DNA of 10,041 nucleotides from JAENWH01 sp038248745 (GTDB taxonomy: Bacteria; Bacillota; Clostridia; Peptostreptococcales; Anaerovoracaceae), in contig JBBRXC010000054.1 of the NCBI GenBank assembly GCA_038248745.1, positions 1 through 10,041 of the forward strand. Direction: 5' to 3'. The notes beneath the pieces were generated by a model. The model did not search any database. It saw only the letters and a program-made list of their open reading frames with translations, and had not been told where the DNA came from. The position numbers and the translations under genes are program-made. Positions 1 through 6,709 of this stretch are shown here, piece after piece. How positions within the stretch are numbered: the stretch's first letter is position 1; the number at the start of each line of letters is the position of its first letter.

Positions 1-797
1 AATTAGATGGTGTCGCATTTGAGGGAGGAACTTCCAAAGCATATGATTTGAATGTGGGCGCAGGACAGTTTATCCCAGGGTTTGAAGAGGGATTAATTGG
101 GGTGGAAAAAGGCAAAACAGTTGATATCAATGTAACCTTCCCCGAAGATTATGGATCTGCTACGCTGGCAGGCAAGCCAGTTGTGTTTACGGTGAAGGTA
201 AATAGTATCACGCATCCGATTGCACCTGAATATAATCTTGATTTTGTCAAGGCAAACAGCAAATACACATCAATTGAAGAATATGAAGCTGGAATAAAGC
301 AGGAACTTCTTCAAACGAAGGAAGATGGCGCATTAACAGAAAAACAAAATACACTTTGGAACAAGGTAATGGAAAATGCCAAAATTGAAGGGTATCCAGA
401 TGGAGAGATTGCGGCCAGAAAACAGGAAAATATGGAGTATTATACGAAATATGCGGCACAATCAGGAATGGAATTAAATCAATTTGTTGAGTCCTATTTT
501 GGCATGGCGGAAGCTGATTTTCAGGAATATCTGGACGCGTATTCCAAAAATATCGTGGAACAGGAAATGGTAATGTATGCGATTGCAAAAGCAGAGAGCA
601 TTAGCATTTCGGATAAGGAATTTAAGGAACTGGTATTACTATCTCTAAAAGAACAGGGATATGAATCAGAAAAAGCATTTAAGACAGAAAAAGGAGAAGA
701 CTTCGAAACTTTTGCAGGAAAAGAAAATCTTCAAAAGACATTTCTTCTGGAAAAAGTAATCAAGTTTATTGTTGATGAGTCGAAAGCAGCAAAATAA
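1..797 (+). CDS. tig: Trigger-factor-type FKBP peptidyl-prolyl isomerase/chaperone, 5' partial
   Basis: The reading frame is open from the window edge (first whole codon at base 3) and shows 264 residues, so the true start lies upstream. Visible residues 1-70 are the end of an FKBP-type prolyl isomerase domain, with the trigger-factor signature VAFEGG, GAGQFIPGFEEGLIG, FPEDYG and LAGKPVVFTVKV. Residues 73-264 are charged and mostly helical, matching the substrate-cradling C-terminal domain of trigger factor. The family helps nascent or unfolded proteins fold and isomerises Xaa-Pro bonds. The N-terminal part that would show either a ribosome-docking domain or a signal peptide is outside the window. 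A secreted, lipoprotein-type trigger-factor relative, as found in some Clostridia, therefore cannot be excluded. Two stop codons in tandem (TAATAA) and a terminator follow. clpP, a frequent downstream neighbour of cytosolic tig, is absent. The family call is firm and the gene symbol less so. Confidence 0.85.
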   Translation, partial: LDGVAFEGGTSKAYDLNVGAGQFIPGFEEGLIGVEKGKTVDINVTFPEDYGSATLAGKPVVFTVKVNSITHPIAPEYNLDFVKANSKYTSIEEYEAGIKQELLQTKEDGALTEKQNTLWNKVMENAKIEGYPDGEIAARKQENMEYYTKYAAQSGMELNQFVESYFGMAEADFQEYLDAYSKNIVEQEMVMYAIAKAESISISDKEFKELVLLSLKEQGYESEKAFKTEKGEDFETFAGKENLQKTFLLEKVIKFIVDESKAAK

Positions 798-849
798 TAA
801 TGGTTCAATAATTTTGCCGGATTTTATTTCTGGAATTTAAATGAATCAC

Positions 850-900
850 AAAGCTCAGAGTGAAGAATTATAAAATTATTCTTCGCGCTGGGCTTTATTC
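850..900 (+). terminator. Rho-independent terminator after the trigger factor gene
   Basis: Bases 850-868 pair with 878-896 in a 19-bp stem that has one A/G mismatch (859/887) and two G-U wobbles, around a 9-nt AT-rich loop. The outer part (AAAGCTCAG against CTGGGCTTT) is the most GC-rich. A moderately T-rich tail (TTTATTCTATT) follows. It sits about 50 nt after the trigger factor stop codon and 110 nt before nrdR, so it should separate the two transcription units. Confidence 0.85.
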
Positions 901-920
901 TATTAATATCTATGCAAAAC

Positions 921-936
921 CCACAATATATAGTAA
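921..936 (+). promoter_or_regulatory. Putative NrdR box upstream of nrdR
   Basis: The core CAATATATAG (924-933) fits the recalled NrdR-box core CwAtATaTwG at every position. Over the 16-base form (acaCwAtATaTwGtgt) I count 13 of 16 matches. A sequence resembling a -10 hexamer, TATAGT (929-934), lies inside it, so binding there could block transcription, but no good -35 hexamer stands 16-18 bases upstream. NrdR boxes usually occur as pairs about three helical turns apart, and I find no convincing second copy. The match could be chance in AT-rich DNA; its position just ahead of nrdR is what makes it credible. Confidence 0.45.
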
Positions 937-1008
937 AATTAAAAAGATCGGTTGGAAATCATAAAAACAATTCAAAAATCAACGATATCGAAGTGCAGGA
1001 GGTATATT

Positions 1009-1476
1009 ATGAAATGTCCATTTTGTGAAAACCAAGATACAAAAGTAATTGATTCAAGGCCAACAGATGAGGGTCAGGCAATCAGACGCAGAAGAGAATG
1101 CGAAAATTGCAACAAAAGATTTACAACCTATGAGAAGGTAGAAGAAATAGTATTAATTGTTATTAAAAAAGATGGAAGCAGGGAGGCCTTTGACAGATAT
1201 AAAATTATTAACGGAATTATAAGAGCCTGCGAAAAAAGGCCGGTGCCAATTGCTGAAATTGAGCGAATTGTCAATGATATTGAAAGAGGCCTTAATAATA
1301 TGATGGAAAAAGAAGTAGCGAGTAAATTCATTGGGGAACTTATTATGGATCATTTAAAGACCCTTGATGAGGTGGCATATGTAAGGTTTGCCTCAGTGTA
1401 TAGACAATTTACGGATGCAAATACTTTCATTGCAGAAATCGAGAAATTTTTAAAGCATGAAAAGGGCGAAATTTAG
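1009..1476 (+). CDS. nrdR: Transcriptional repressor NrdR
   Basis: This is a 155-residue protein, the normal length for NrdR. Its N-terminal zinc ribbon has Cys3, Cys6, Cys31 and Cys34 (MKCPFC and CENCNKRF) with the basic RRRR run at 26-29 used in DNA contact. The ATP-cone domain covers roughly residues 46-139 (IVIKKDGSREAFDRYKI through VAYVRFASVYR). NrdR senses ATP/dATP through this cone and represses ribonucleotide reductase operons. The start is ATG 1009, which has a perfect AGGAGG (997-1002) six bases upstream and gives the invariant MKCPFC beginning. An in-frame TTG at 952 would add 19 unconserved residues and lacks a ribosome binding site. The gene follows a terminator, so it probably begins a transcription unit, and cmk lies 49 bases downstream. 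Confidence 0.96.
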   Translation: MKCPFCENQDTKVIDSRPTDEGQAIRRRRECENCNKRFTTYEKVEEIVLIVIKKDGSREAFDRYKIINGIIRACEKRPVPIAEIERIVNDIERGLNNMMEKEVASKFIGELIMDHLKTLDEVAYVRFASVYRQFTDANTFIAEIEKFLKHEKGEI

Positions 1477-1525
1477 ATTTCATCTTTTAAAAAGGTGGGA
1501 TATTTAAAGGTAAGGAAGGGTTTAA

Positions 1526-2176
1526 ATGGGTAAATTAATTAGGGTGGCAATTGACGGGCCAAGTGGTGCCGGAAAAAGTACAATTGCAAAAGCGATAGGG
1601 AAACAGTTGAACCTGGATTACATAGATACAGGCGCCATGTATAGAGCGGTAGCTTATAAGATGCTTACCAACAATGTTAGCCTTTCAGACAAAGCAAAAC
1701 TTGAAAAACTTTTAGCTAGTACAGAAATAGACTTTTCAAATGGCGACATTATACTGGATGGTGAGATTATTAATAACAAAATAAGGACTCATGAAATATC
1801 TAAAATGGCGTCAGACTGCTCTGCTTTGCCTCAGGTCAGGGAAAAACTTGTTGCACTTCAAAAAAAAATGGGAGAGACAAAAAACGTTATTATGGATGGC
1901 AGAGACATTGGAACGAATGTTTTAATCGATGCGGAATTTAAGTTTTTTATGACAGCTTCTCCTGAGGAGCGAGGGAAAAGAAGGTATATGGAATTAAATG
2001 AAAAAGGAGATAAAGTATCCTTGGAGCAAGTGCTAAAAGATATAAAGGAACGTGATCATAATGACTCGACAAGAGAACTGAATCCTTTGAAAAAAGCTGA
2101 AGATGCTATCGAACTCGACACGACAGGAATGACAATAGATGAAGTAATAAATAAGGTGTTAAAGGAGATAAAATAA
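1526..2176 (+). CDS. cmk: Cytidylate kinase
   Basis: Cytidylate kinase phosphorylates CMP and dCMP with ATP to the diphosphates in the cytosol, feeding CTP and dCTP pools. The 216-residue product has family length. The P-loop GPSGAGKST is at residues 11-19, the substrate-site motif DTGAMYR at 34-40 and DGRDIGT at 124-130. The arginine-rich lid region RGKRRY is at 149-154, and the C-terminal signature around RDHNDSTRELNPLKKAEDA at 176-194 is intact. The ribosome binding site AAGGAAGGG (1512-1520) stands five bases before the ATG. No promoter or terminator is visible in the 49-base gap after nrdR, so co-transcription with nrdR is likely. The stop codon overlaps the next gene's start (TAATG). 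Confidence 0.96.
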   Translation: MGKLIRVAIDGPSGAGKSTIAKAIGKQLNLDYIDTGAMYRAVAYKMLTNNVSLSDKAKLEKLLASTEIDFSNGDIILDGEIINNKIRTHEISKMASDCSALPQVREKLVALQKKMGETKNVIMDGRDIGTNVLIDAEFKFFMTASPEERGKRRYMELNEKGDKVSLEQVLKDIKERDHNDSTRELNPLKKAEDAIELDTTGMTIDEVINKVLKEIK

Positions 2177-3417
2177 TGGCAATTGTAAGACCTTTTAAAG
2201 CAATAAGACCAAGAAGCGAATTGGCAGATAAGGTTATTTCTTTGCCTTATGATGTGATGAATAGAAATGAAGCGTCAAAGATGGCGGAGGGTAATCCCTA
2301 CAGTTTTTTACATATCTGCAGATCAGAAATAGATCTACCTGATCAGGAAAATCCTTATGATAAAAGTGTTTATGAAAAAGCAGAACAGAACATTGAGAAG
2401 TTTTTGCAGGAAGGTACTTTTATTCAGGAAGAGAATCCAGTGTTATATATATATAAAGAAGTAATGGATGGTCGTAGCCAGGTAGGTATTGTGGGTTGTG
2501 TGTCAATTGACGAATACCAAAATAACATTATAAAAAAACATGAACATACTAGAGTTGAAAAGGAAATCGACAGGATAAACCATTTTGATATATGCAACGC
2601 AAATACCGAGCCTGTTTTTTTATCTTATCGGGAAGACAAGAGGATTAAATCACTTGTTGAAGCCATTATGTCGAATAATAGTCCAGTTTTCAACATCCTG
2701 TCTGTAGACGGCATTTCACATATGATGTGGACAATAGATGATCCAGGTATTATTGAAATGGTTCAGACTGTATTTAAAGATATTCCAAATCTGTATATTG
2801 CAGATGGCCATCACCGAAGCGCGTCAGCTTGTAAAGTGGGATTAAAGCGTAGAGAAGAAAACCCCGATTACACAGGGGAAGAAGAATTCAATTTTTTCAT
2901 GGCTGCAATTTTCCCCGACAAAGATCTTAATATTTTTGATTACAACAGAGTTGTTAAAGATTTGAATGGGAACAGTAAAGAAGATTTTCTTCATAGAATT
3001 AGGGAAGCGGGCTTTGTTGTTGAAGAAAAAGGAAACAATATTTATTCCCCTGAAAGCAGACATGATTTTTCCATGTATCTGAGAGATCAATGGTTTAAGG
3101 TGACAGCAAAAAATGAAATCATCCCTGATCATGTGATTGATTCGTTAGATGTTTCAATTCTACAAAATAAAATACTGGGGCCTATTTTAGGAATCCAGGA
3201 CCCAAGAACTGATAAGAGAATAGATTTTATAGGAGGAATAAGAGGACTCGAAGAATTAAAGAGAAGGGTTCATCTTGATATGGAAGTTGCCTTTGGCGTT
3301 TTTCCGGTTGAAATAGAGGATTTGTTGACAGTTTCAGACAATGACATGGTAATGCCTCCAAAATCAACCTGGTTTGAACCGAAGCTGGGAAGTGGGCTGT
3401 TTCTTCATAAATTATAG
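2176..3417 (+). CDS. DUF1015 family conserved protein (function unknown)
   Basis: The 413-residue protein has hallmarks of the DUF1015 family: an N-terminal VRPFKAIRP and SLPYDV (residues 4-27), KHEHT and DRINHFD (121-138), the block IADGHHRSAS (208-217), and a C-terminal PPKSTWFEPKLGSGL (394-408). No signal peptide or membrane segment is seen, so it should be cytosolic. The biochemical role is not established. DUF1015 genes are often found beside serine-biosynthesis genes in Clostridia. The DGHHR block resembles the nucleotide-site motif of ParB/Srx-fold free-serine kinases (SerK, SbnI), so a phosphotransfer role is a reasonable guess only. The ATG shares its A with the cmk stop (TAATG), and AAAGGAG (2161-2167) inside cmk supplies the ribosome binding site, implying coupled translation. 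No serA or serC is in the window, and no clear terminator follows. Confidence 0.88.
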   Translation: MAIVRPFKAIRPRSELADKVISLPYDVMNRNEASKMAEGNPYSFLHICRSEIDLPDQENPYDKSVYEKAEQNIEKFLQEGTFIQEENPVLYIYKEVMDGRSQVGIVGCVSIDEYQNNIIKKHEHTRVEKEIDRINHFDICNANTEPVFLSYREDKRIKSLVEAIMSNNSPVFNILSVDGISHMMWTIDDPGIIEMVQTVFKDIPNLYIADGHHRSASACKVGLKRREENPDYTGEEEFNFFMAAIFPDKDLNIFDYNRVVKDLNGNSKEDFLHRIREAGFVVEEKGNNIYSPESRHDFSMYLRDQWFKVTAKNEIIPDHVIDSLDVSILQNKILGPILGIQDPRTDKRIDFIGGIRGLEELKRRVHLDMEVAFGVFPVEIEDLLTVSDNDMVMPPKSTWFEPKLGSGLFLHKL

Positions 3418-3470
3418 GGCTAAGGCAAAATATTGTTAGATTGCGTCATATGTGTTTTCCGTGTTTTTAC

Positions 3471-3499
3471 TTGAAAAAAATGGAAAATAATGTTACAAT
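3471..3499 (+). promoter_or_regulatory. Sigma-A promoter for the radC-mre-min operon
   Basis: The -35 TTGAAA (3471-3476) is separated by exactly 17 bases from the -10 TACAAT (3494-3499). TG at 3491-3492 forms an extended -10 (TGTTACAAT). Each hexamer has five of six consensus bases. Predicted transcription start is near 3506, leaving a leader of about 68 nt before radC. A short direct repeat of GTGTTTT (3452-3458 and 3461-3467) sits just upstream, of unknown meaning. Confidence 0.8.
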
Positions 3500-3506
3500 G
3501 TTGAAT

Positions 3507-3528
3507 ACTAAATGAGGGGTTATTTAGT
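3507..3528 (+). promoter_or_regulatory. Inverted repeat at the 5' end of the radC leader
   Basis: ACTAAAT (3507-3513) is a perfect 7-bp complement of ATTTAGT (3522-3528) around an 8-nt loop, GAGGGGTT. It begins at about +1 to +2 from the predicted start site. It could be an RNA 5' hairpin that protects the message or a protein operator. It is AT-rich and thermodynamically weak, so function is uncertain. Confidence 0.35.
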
Positions 3529-3573
3529 CTGAAAGGAGTTTGGAGATTAGTTCGCTGAGGCGTAAGGGGAAAA

Positions 3574-4251
3574 ATGATCATTAAAGATTTACCAATGGAA
3601 GAACGTCCAAGAGAAAAAATGATCTCTTATGGAGCTTCTTTCCTTTCAAATGCGGAATTACTTGCTATATTAATCGGAACAGGTACAAAAAACAGATCTT
3701 CCATAGAGTTGGCTAATCAGGTCCTGTCTATTGAATCAGATGGCATCAGACATTTAACTGATTGCACGCCTGAGGAAATTTGCAAAATACCTGGCATGGG
3801 GATCGCGAAAGCTTGCCAGATTATTTCGGCGATTGAACTAGGAAAAAGAATTGCTACAAATCCAAGAGCCAAAAAAATCTCCATCAATAATCCGGATTCA
3901 ATAGCAAGTCTTTTTATGGAAGAAATGAGATATTATAAAAAGGAATTTTTCAAAGTGCTTTTGTTAAACAGCAAGGGAGAAATTATAAGCATTGAAAAGA
4001 CGTCAATTGGCGATTTGAACTCTACAATAGTTCATCCCAGGGAAATATTCTGCACACCAATCAGGCGAAGCGCTGCTGCTGTTATTTTTGTGCACAATCA
4101 TCCTAGTGGAAATCCGATCCCAAGCCAGGAGGATATTGATGTGACAAACAGACTGGTAGAAGCGGGTAAAATATTAGGAATAAAGGTTTTGGATCATATT
4201 GTAATCGGTGATGGAATCTATGTAAGCTTTAAAGACAAACAGCTTATTTAA
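3574..4251 (+). CDS. radC: RadC family JAB/MPN-domain protein
   Basis: The 225-residue protein has normal RadC length. An N-terminal helical region begins with the family pattern LPMEERPREK (6-15), with a helix-hairpin-helix-like KIPGMGIAKA at 71-80. The C-terminal half is a JAB1/MPN-type metalloprotease-like domain with the complete metal-site pattern: HNHPSG at 174-179 (His174, His176), PS at 183-184 and Asp187. The early DNA-repair assignment of RadC has been questioned and its true activity is unsettled. ATG 3574 is the only practical start, because an in-frame TGA lies at 3556-3558. The adjacent AAGGGG is a modest ribosome binding site. radC upstream of mreB is a conserved Firmicutes arrangement (Bacillus has maf-radC-mreB). 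maf is not beside it here. Confidence 0.93.
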   Translation: MIIKDLPMEERPREKMISYGASFLSNAELLAILIGTGTKNRSSIELANQVLSIESDGIRHLTDCTPEEICKIPGMGIAKACQIISAIELGKRIATNPRAKKISINNPDSIASLFMEEMRYYKKEFFKVLLLNSKGEIISIEKTSIGDLNSTIVHPREIFCTPIRRSAAAVIFVHNHPSGNPIPSQEDIDVTNRLVEAGKILGIKVLDHIVIGDGIYVSFKDKQLI

Positions 4252-4266
4252 GGGATAACAGGGTAA
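4251..4266 (+). other. 16-base exact match to the core of the I-SceI recognition site
   Basis: AGGGATAACAGGGTAA overlaps the last base of the radC stop and equals positions 2-17 of the 18-base I-SceI site. The two outer bases differ (A instead of T on the left, G instead of T on the right). That site derives from a conserved segment of large-subunit rRNA, but the flanks here do not resemble rRNA. No homing endonuclease gene is present. It is most likely coincidence. Confidence 0.5.
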
Positions 4267-4337
4267 GGGTAGTATGAGCTAATCATTATAAATTAATACT
4301 ATGAATATAAATATAAACATATAAAACGGAGGTAGAA

Positions 4338-5387
4338 ATGGGTTTTTTTAACTTTTTTAAAAAAGATATGGGCATTGACTTAGGAACTGCAAACACATTA
4401 ATATATATTGCAGACAGAGGAATTGTATTAAATCAACCATCTGTAATAGCTTATGAAACAAGAACTAAAAAAATTATTTCTGTAGGAGATTCAGCAAAAG
4501 CGATGGTGGGAAGAACGCCGAATTCGGTTACAGCGATCAGACCATTGCAAGATGGTGTGATTTCGGACTTTGATATGACTGCGGAAATGTTAAGTGCTTT
4601 TATTACGAAAGCTTTAGGCGAAGGAGCTGGAACCAACAAACTCAGAGTTGTCGTCGGTGTTCCAAGCGGCGTGACAGAGGTTGAGAAGCGGGCAGTAGAA
4701 GAAGTGGTAAGACAGATGGGGGCCAGAGAGGTATTCATTTTAGAAGAACCAATGGCAGCGGCCCTTGGCGCCGGATTGAATGTCGATGATCCAGAAGGCT
4801 GTATGATCTGTGATATTGGCGGAGGGACCACAGACATAGCTGTCATCGCGTTAGGTGGGAATGTCACTAGCACATCAATCAGATATGCCGGAGATAAAAT
4901 GAACGAGGCAGTTATTCAGTTTGTCAGAAAGAACAAAGGATTAATCATTGGGGAAAAGACGGCAGAAAATCTAAAAATCAGTATTGGCTGTGCCCTTTTA
5001 GACATTGACGAAGAAGGAAATGAAATTATTGAGACGATGATTGCCAGCGGAAGAGATATTCTCACAGGATTGCCGACTTCTGTTGAAGTGACCAGCAAAG
5101 AAATGATTATTGCATTGGAAGAATCGGTTGATATTATTATAGAAGGGTTAAGAAACACTCTTGAGAAGACACCACCCGAAATTTCAGCAGATATAGTGTC
5201 TTCAGGAATTATTTTAACCGGTGGGGGCGGCCTTCTCAAAAATCTTGACAAAATGATAGAAAACAAGACAGGTATGCGTGTTGAAGTGGCTGAAAATGCT
5301 TTTGAAGCAGTTGCATATGGCGCCGGTAAAAGTCTGGATGACATTGAAAAATTGAAGAGATATTCTACAAATTCGCTTCGAAGATAG
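4338..5387 (+). CDS. mreB: Rod shape-determining actin homologue MreB
   Basis: MreB polymerises with ATP beneath the membrane and steers the elongasome. The 349-residue protein has the actin-fold nucleotide motifs DLGTANT (14-20), VVVGVPSGVT (104-113), EEP (136-138), DIGGGTTD (159-166) and TGGGG (294-298), plus the MreB signature SGRDILTGLP (237-246). The N-terminal MGFFNFFKK is hydrophobic and amphipathic, suitable for membrane attachment. A strong GGAGG (4328-4332) lies five bases upstream of the ATG. An 86-base, very AT-rich gap separates it from radC. I see no convincing independent promoter there, so it is probably read from the radC promoter. mreC starts 9 bases after the stop. Whether this is MreB or a paralogue such as Mbl is settled by the adjacent mreC and mreD. 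Confidence 0.97.
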   Translation: MGFFNFFKKDMGIDLGTANTLIYIADRGIVLNQPSVIAYETRTKKIISVGDSAKAMVGRTPNSVTAIRPLQDGVISDFDMTAEMLSAFITKALGEGAGTNKLRVVVGVPSGVTEVEKRAVEEVVRQMGAREVFILEEPMAAALGAGLNVDDPEGCMICDIGGGTTDIAVIALGGNVTSTSIRYAGDKMNEAVIQFVRKNKGLIIGEKTAENLKISIGCALLDIDEEGNEIIETMIASGRDILTGLPTSVEVTSKEMIIALEESVDIIIEGLRNTLEKTPPEISADIVSSGIILTGGGGLLKNLDKMIENKTGMRVEVAENAFEAVAYGAGKSLDDIEKLKRYSTNSLRR

Positions 5388-5396
5388 GAAAAAGAA

Positions 5397-6215
5397 ATGA
5401 AGTTGCCTAAAAACAACAAAAGAACACTGATATTGGTCCTTAGTATTCTGGTTCTTTCTATAATACTATTATTATCCTATAAAAATTTTGGAGAAAGTTC
5501 TGGGGTTGGCGGAGTTATTCAGCAAAGTGTCGCAACTGTTCAAGAACCACTAACCAAAGTTTCTGATGGTATTGCAAATGGATTGAGGGGAATTTTTAAA
5601 TTCAAGGATGTAGTAGCGGAAAATGATAAATTACGAGAAGAAAACAGCGTTCTCCGAAAGGAAAATGTTGATTTGGTGTTGAATAAAGCGGAATTGGAAG
5701 AACTTACAATATTATCAAAGGCGCTTAATTATGTGGGGGTTCCTGAACGAAAAACGGTAGTGGCAGCGGATGTAATCGCCATGGATGGATCAAAATGGTT
5801 CAATATATTCACCATAAATGTTGGAACAGAAAGCGGGATTGAAAAGGATGATGTTGTAGTAAACGGCCTAGGCTTGGTCGGGAAAATAATTGATTCTGGA
5901 GAAGGCTGGTCGAAAGTAATCGGTATTATTGATGAATCCAATAAAGTGAGCTTTAAGGTTCTGCGAGATGACACCTTAATTGGCATTGTCAAAGGGGATG
6001 GCGCCAGTGGGCTTGAAGGATTTATGCTTGATGGTAAAGCAAGTGTCATCGAGGGCGATATTTTAGTGACGACTAACATAGGAATTTACCCTCAAGGAAT
6101 TGAAATTGGTAAAATTTCTAAGGTGGAATTTGATAATGATACACAGCTTAAAAATGTGACAATTATACCTGCGGTTAATTTTAAAAATATACAAAGGGTG
6201 GCGGTAATACTATGA
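5397..6215 (+). CDS. mreC: Rod shape-determining protein MreC
   Basis: MreC is a bitopic membrane protein that links MreB to PBP2 and activates the synthesis complex from the outer face of the membrane. The 272-residue protein has a short positive N-terminus (KLPKNNKR), one transmembrane helix at about 9-27, a coiled coil at about 70-110 (ENDKLREENSVLRKEN) and the two beta-barrel domains from about 120 to the end (including NVGTESGIEKDDVVVNGLGL and YPQGIEIGKI). The ribosome binding site AGGA (5386-5389) overlaps the mreB stop codon. The gene's TGA overlaps the mreD ATG (ATGA), so translation of the two is coupled. Confidence 0.96.
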   Translation: MKLPKNNKRTLILVLSILVLSIILLLSYKNFGESSGVGGVIQQSVATVQEPLTKVSDGIANGLRGIFKFKDVVAENDKLREENSVLRKENVDLVLNKAELEELTILSKALNYVGVPERKTVVAADVIAMDGSKWFNIFTINVGTESGIEKDDVVVNGLGLVGKIIDSGEGWSKVIGIIDESNKVSFKVLRDDTLIGIVKGDGASGLEGFMLDGKASVIEGDILVTTNIGIYPQGIEIGKISKVEFDNDTQLKNVTIIPAVNFKNIQRVAVIL

Positions 6216-6709
6216 AAATAAGAATCGCTGCTATTGTTTTTGCGGTGGCCTTTTTAATACAGGGGACATTGTTGAATGGTTTGGCTTTTTTTGGCGTAAC
6301 GCCCAATTTAATATTATGTCTCCTCATAGCGTTCACTTTTTTCTATGAGGATGAAGCCGCAATTTATCTGGCCTTAATATTTGGAATAATCAGTGATATT
6401 TGCTTCTCTAATATTATTGGTGTTTCTTCATTAGGATATTTGATTGTAGGGTTTTTAATAGTGAAGCTTAGACCCATGTTAAATAAGGAAAACATATTGG
6501 CATCAATTATTTTTGGCACATTAGGGACTTTGGCTTTCAACCTTTTTTACTGGGTAGGCACCAATGTGAATATGAATCAATTTGACTTTATGTACATTTT
6601 GAAGATGCAACCCTTATATGTCATCTATAATTTAATTGTAATGGTTTTAATTTATTTTACGTTGATTAACAAGGTTGTAAGACATAGAAGTGACAGGTAT
6701 TACAGATGA
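6212..6709 (+). CDS. mreD: Rod shape-determining protein MreD
   Basis: The protein is a 165-residue, very hydrophobic integral membrane protein of MreD length, with about six predicted helices (roughly 4-24, 31-45, 49-65, 71-86, 94-116 and 134-152). It carries the family pattern of Pro31 in helix 2 (TPNLIL) and the glycine/aspartate stretch FGIISD...IIGVSSLGY at about 57-76. A basic tail (KVVRHRSDRYYR) should face the cytosol. MreD bridges MreC and the PBP2/RodA machinery. It overlaps mreC by four bases at its start and mrdA by four bases at its end (ATGA in both cases). Sequence conservation in MreD is low, so position in the operon supports the call strongly. Confidence 0.94.
   Translation: MKIRIAAIVFAVAFLIQGTLLNGLAFFGVTPNLILCLLIAFTFFYEDEAAIYLALIFGIISDICFSNIIGVSSLGYLIVGFLIVKLRPMLNKENILASIIFGTLGTLAFNLFYWVGTNVNMNQFDFMYILKMQPLYVIYNLIVMVLIYFTLINKVVRHRSDRYYR

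Noticed and set aside
889..914. Second NrdR box about 31 bases upstream of the first
   Set aside because: No segment here fits the core pattern acceptably; it overlaps the terminator stem and AT-rich filler.
952..1008. Upstream in-frame TTG start that would lengthen NrdR by 19 residues
   Set aside because: The extra residues do not match the family, there is no ribosome binding site before the TTG, and ATG 1009 has a perfect AGGAGG and yields the conserved MKCPFC start.
3418..3470. Terminator after the DUF1015 gene
   Set aside because: No stable hairpin with a T-tract is visible; the T-rich runs here have no paired stem, so read-through into radC is possible.
3532..3584. Possible 14-codon leader peptide (TTG 3540 to TAA 3584) after a strong AAAGGAG and overlapping the start of radC
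   Set aside because: The spacing from AAAGGAG to the TTG is only one base, too short for normal initiation, and the peptide resembles nothing known.
4251..4275. Fragment of 23S rRNA (GGGATAACAGG is a conserved rRNA string)
   Set aside because: The similarity stops at the 16-base match; flanking bases do not follow the rRNA sequence.
4252..4337. Separate mreB promoter or operator in the AT-rich gap, including the imperfect inverted repeat TAGTAT (4270-4275)/ATACTA (4296-4301)
   Set aside because: Several TATAAA-like sequences occur but none has a recognisable -35 at 16-18 bases. The inverted repeat is short, AT-only and interrupted by a 4-base bulge.
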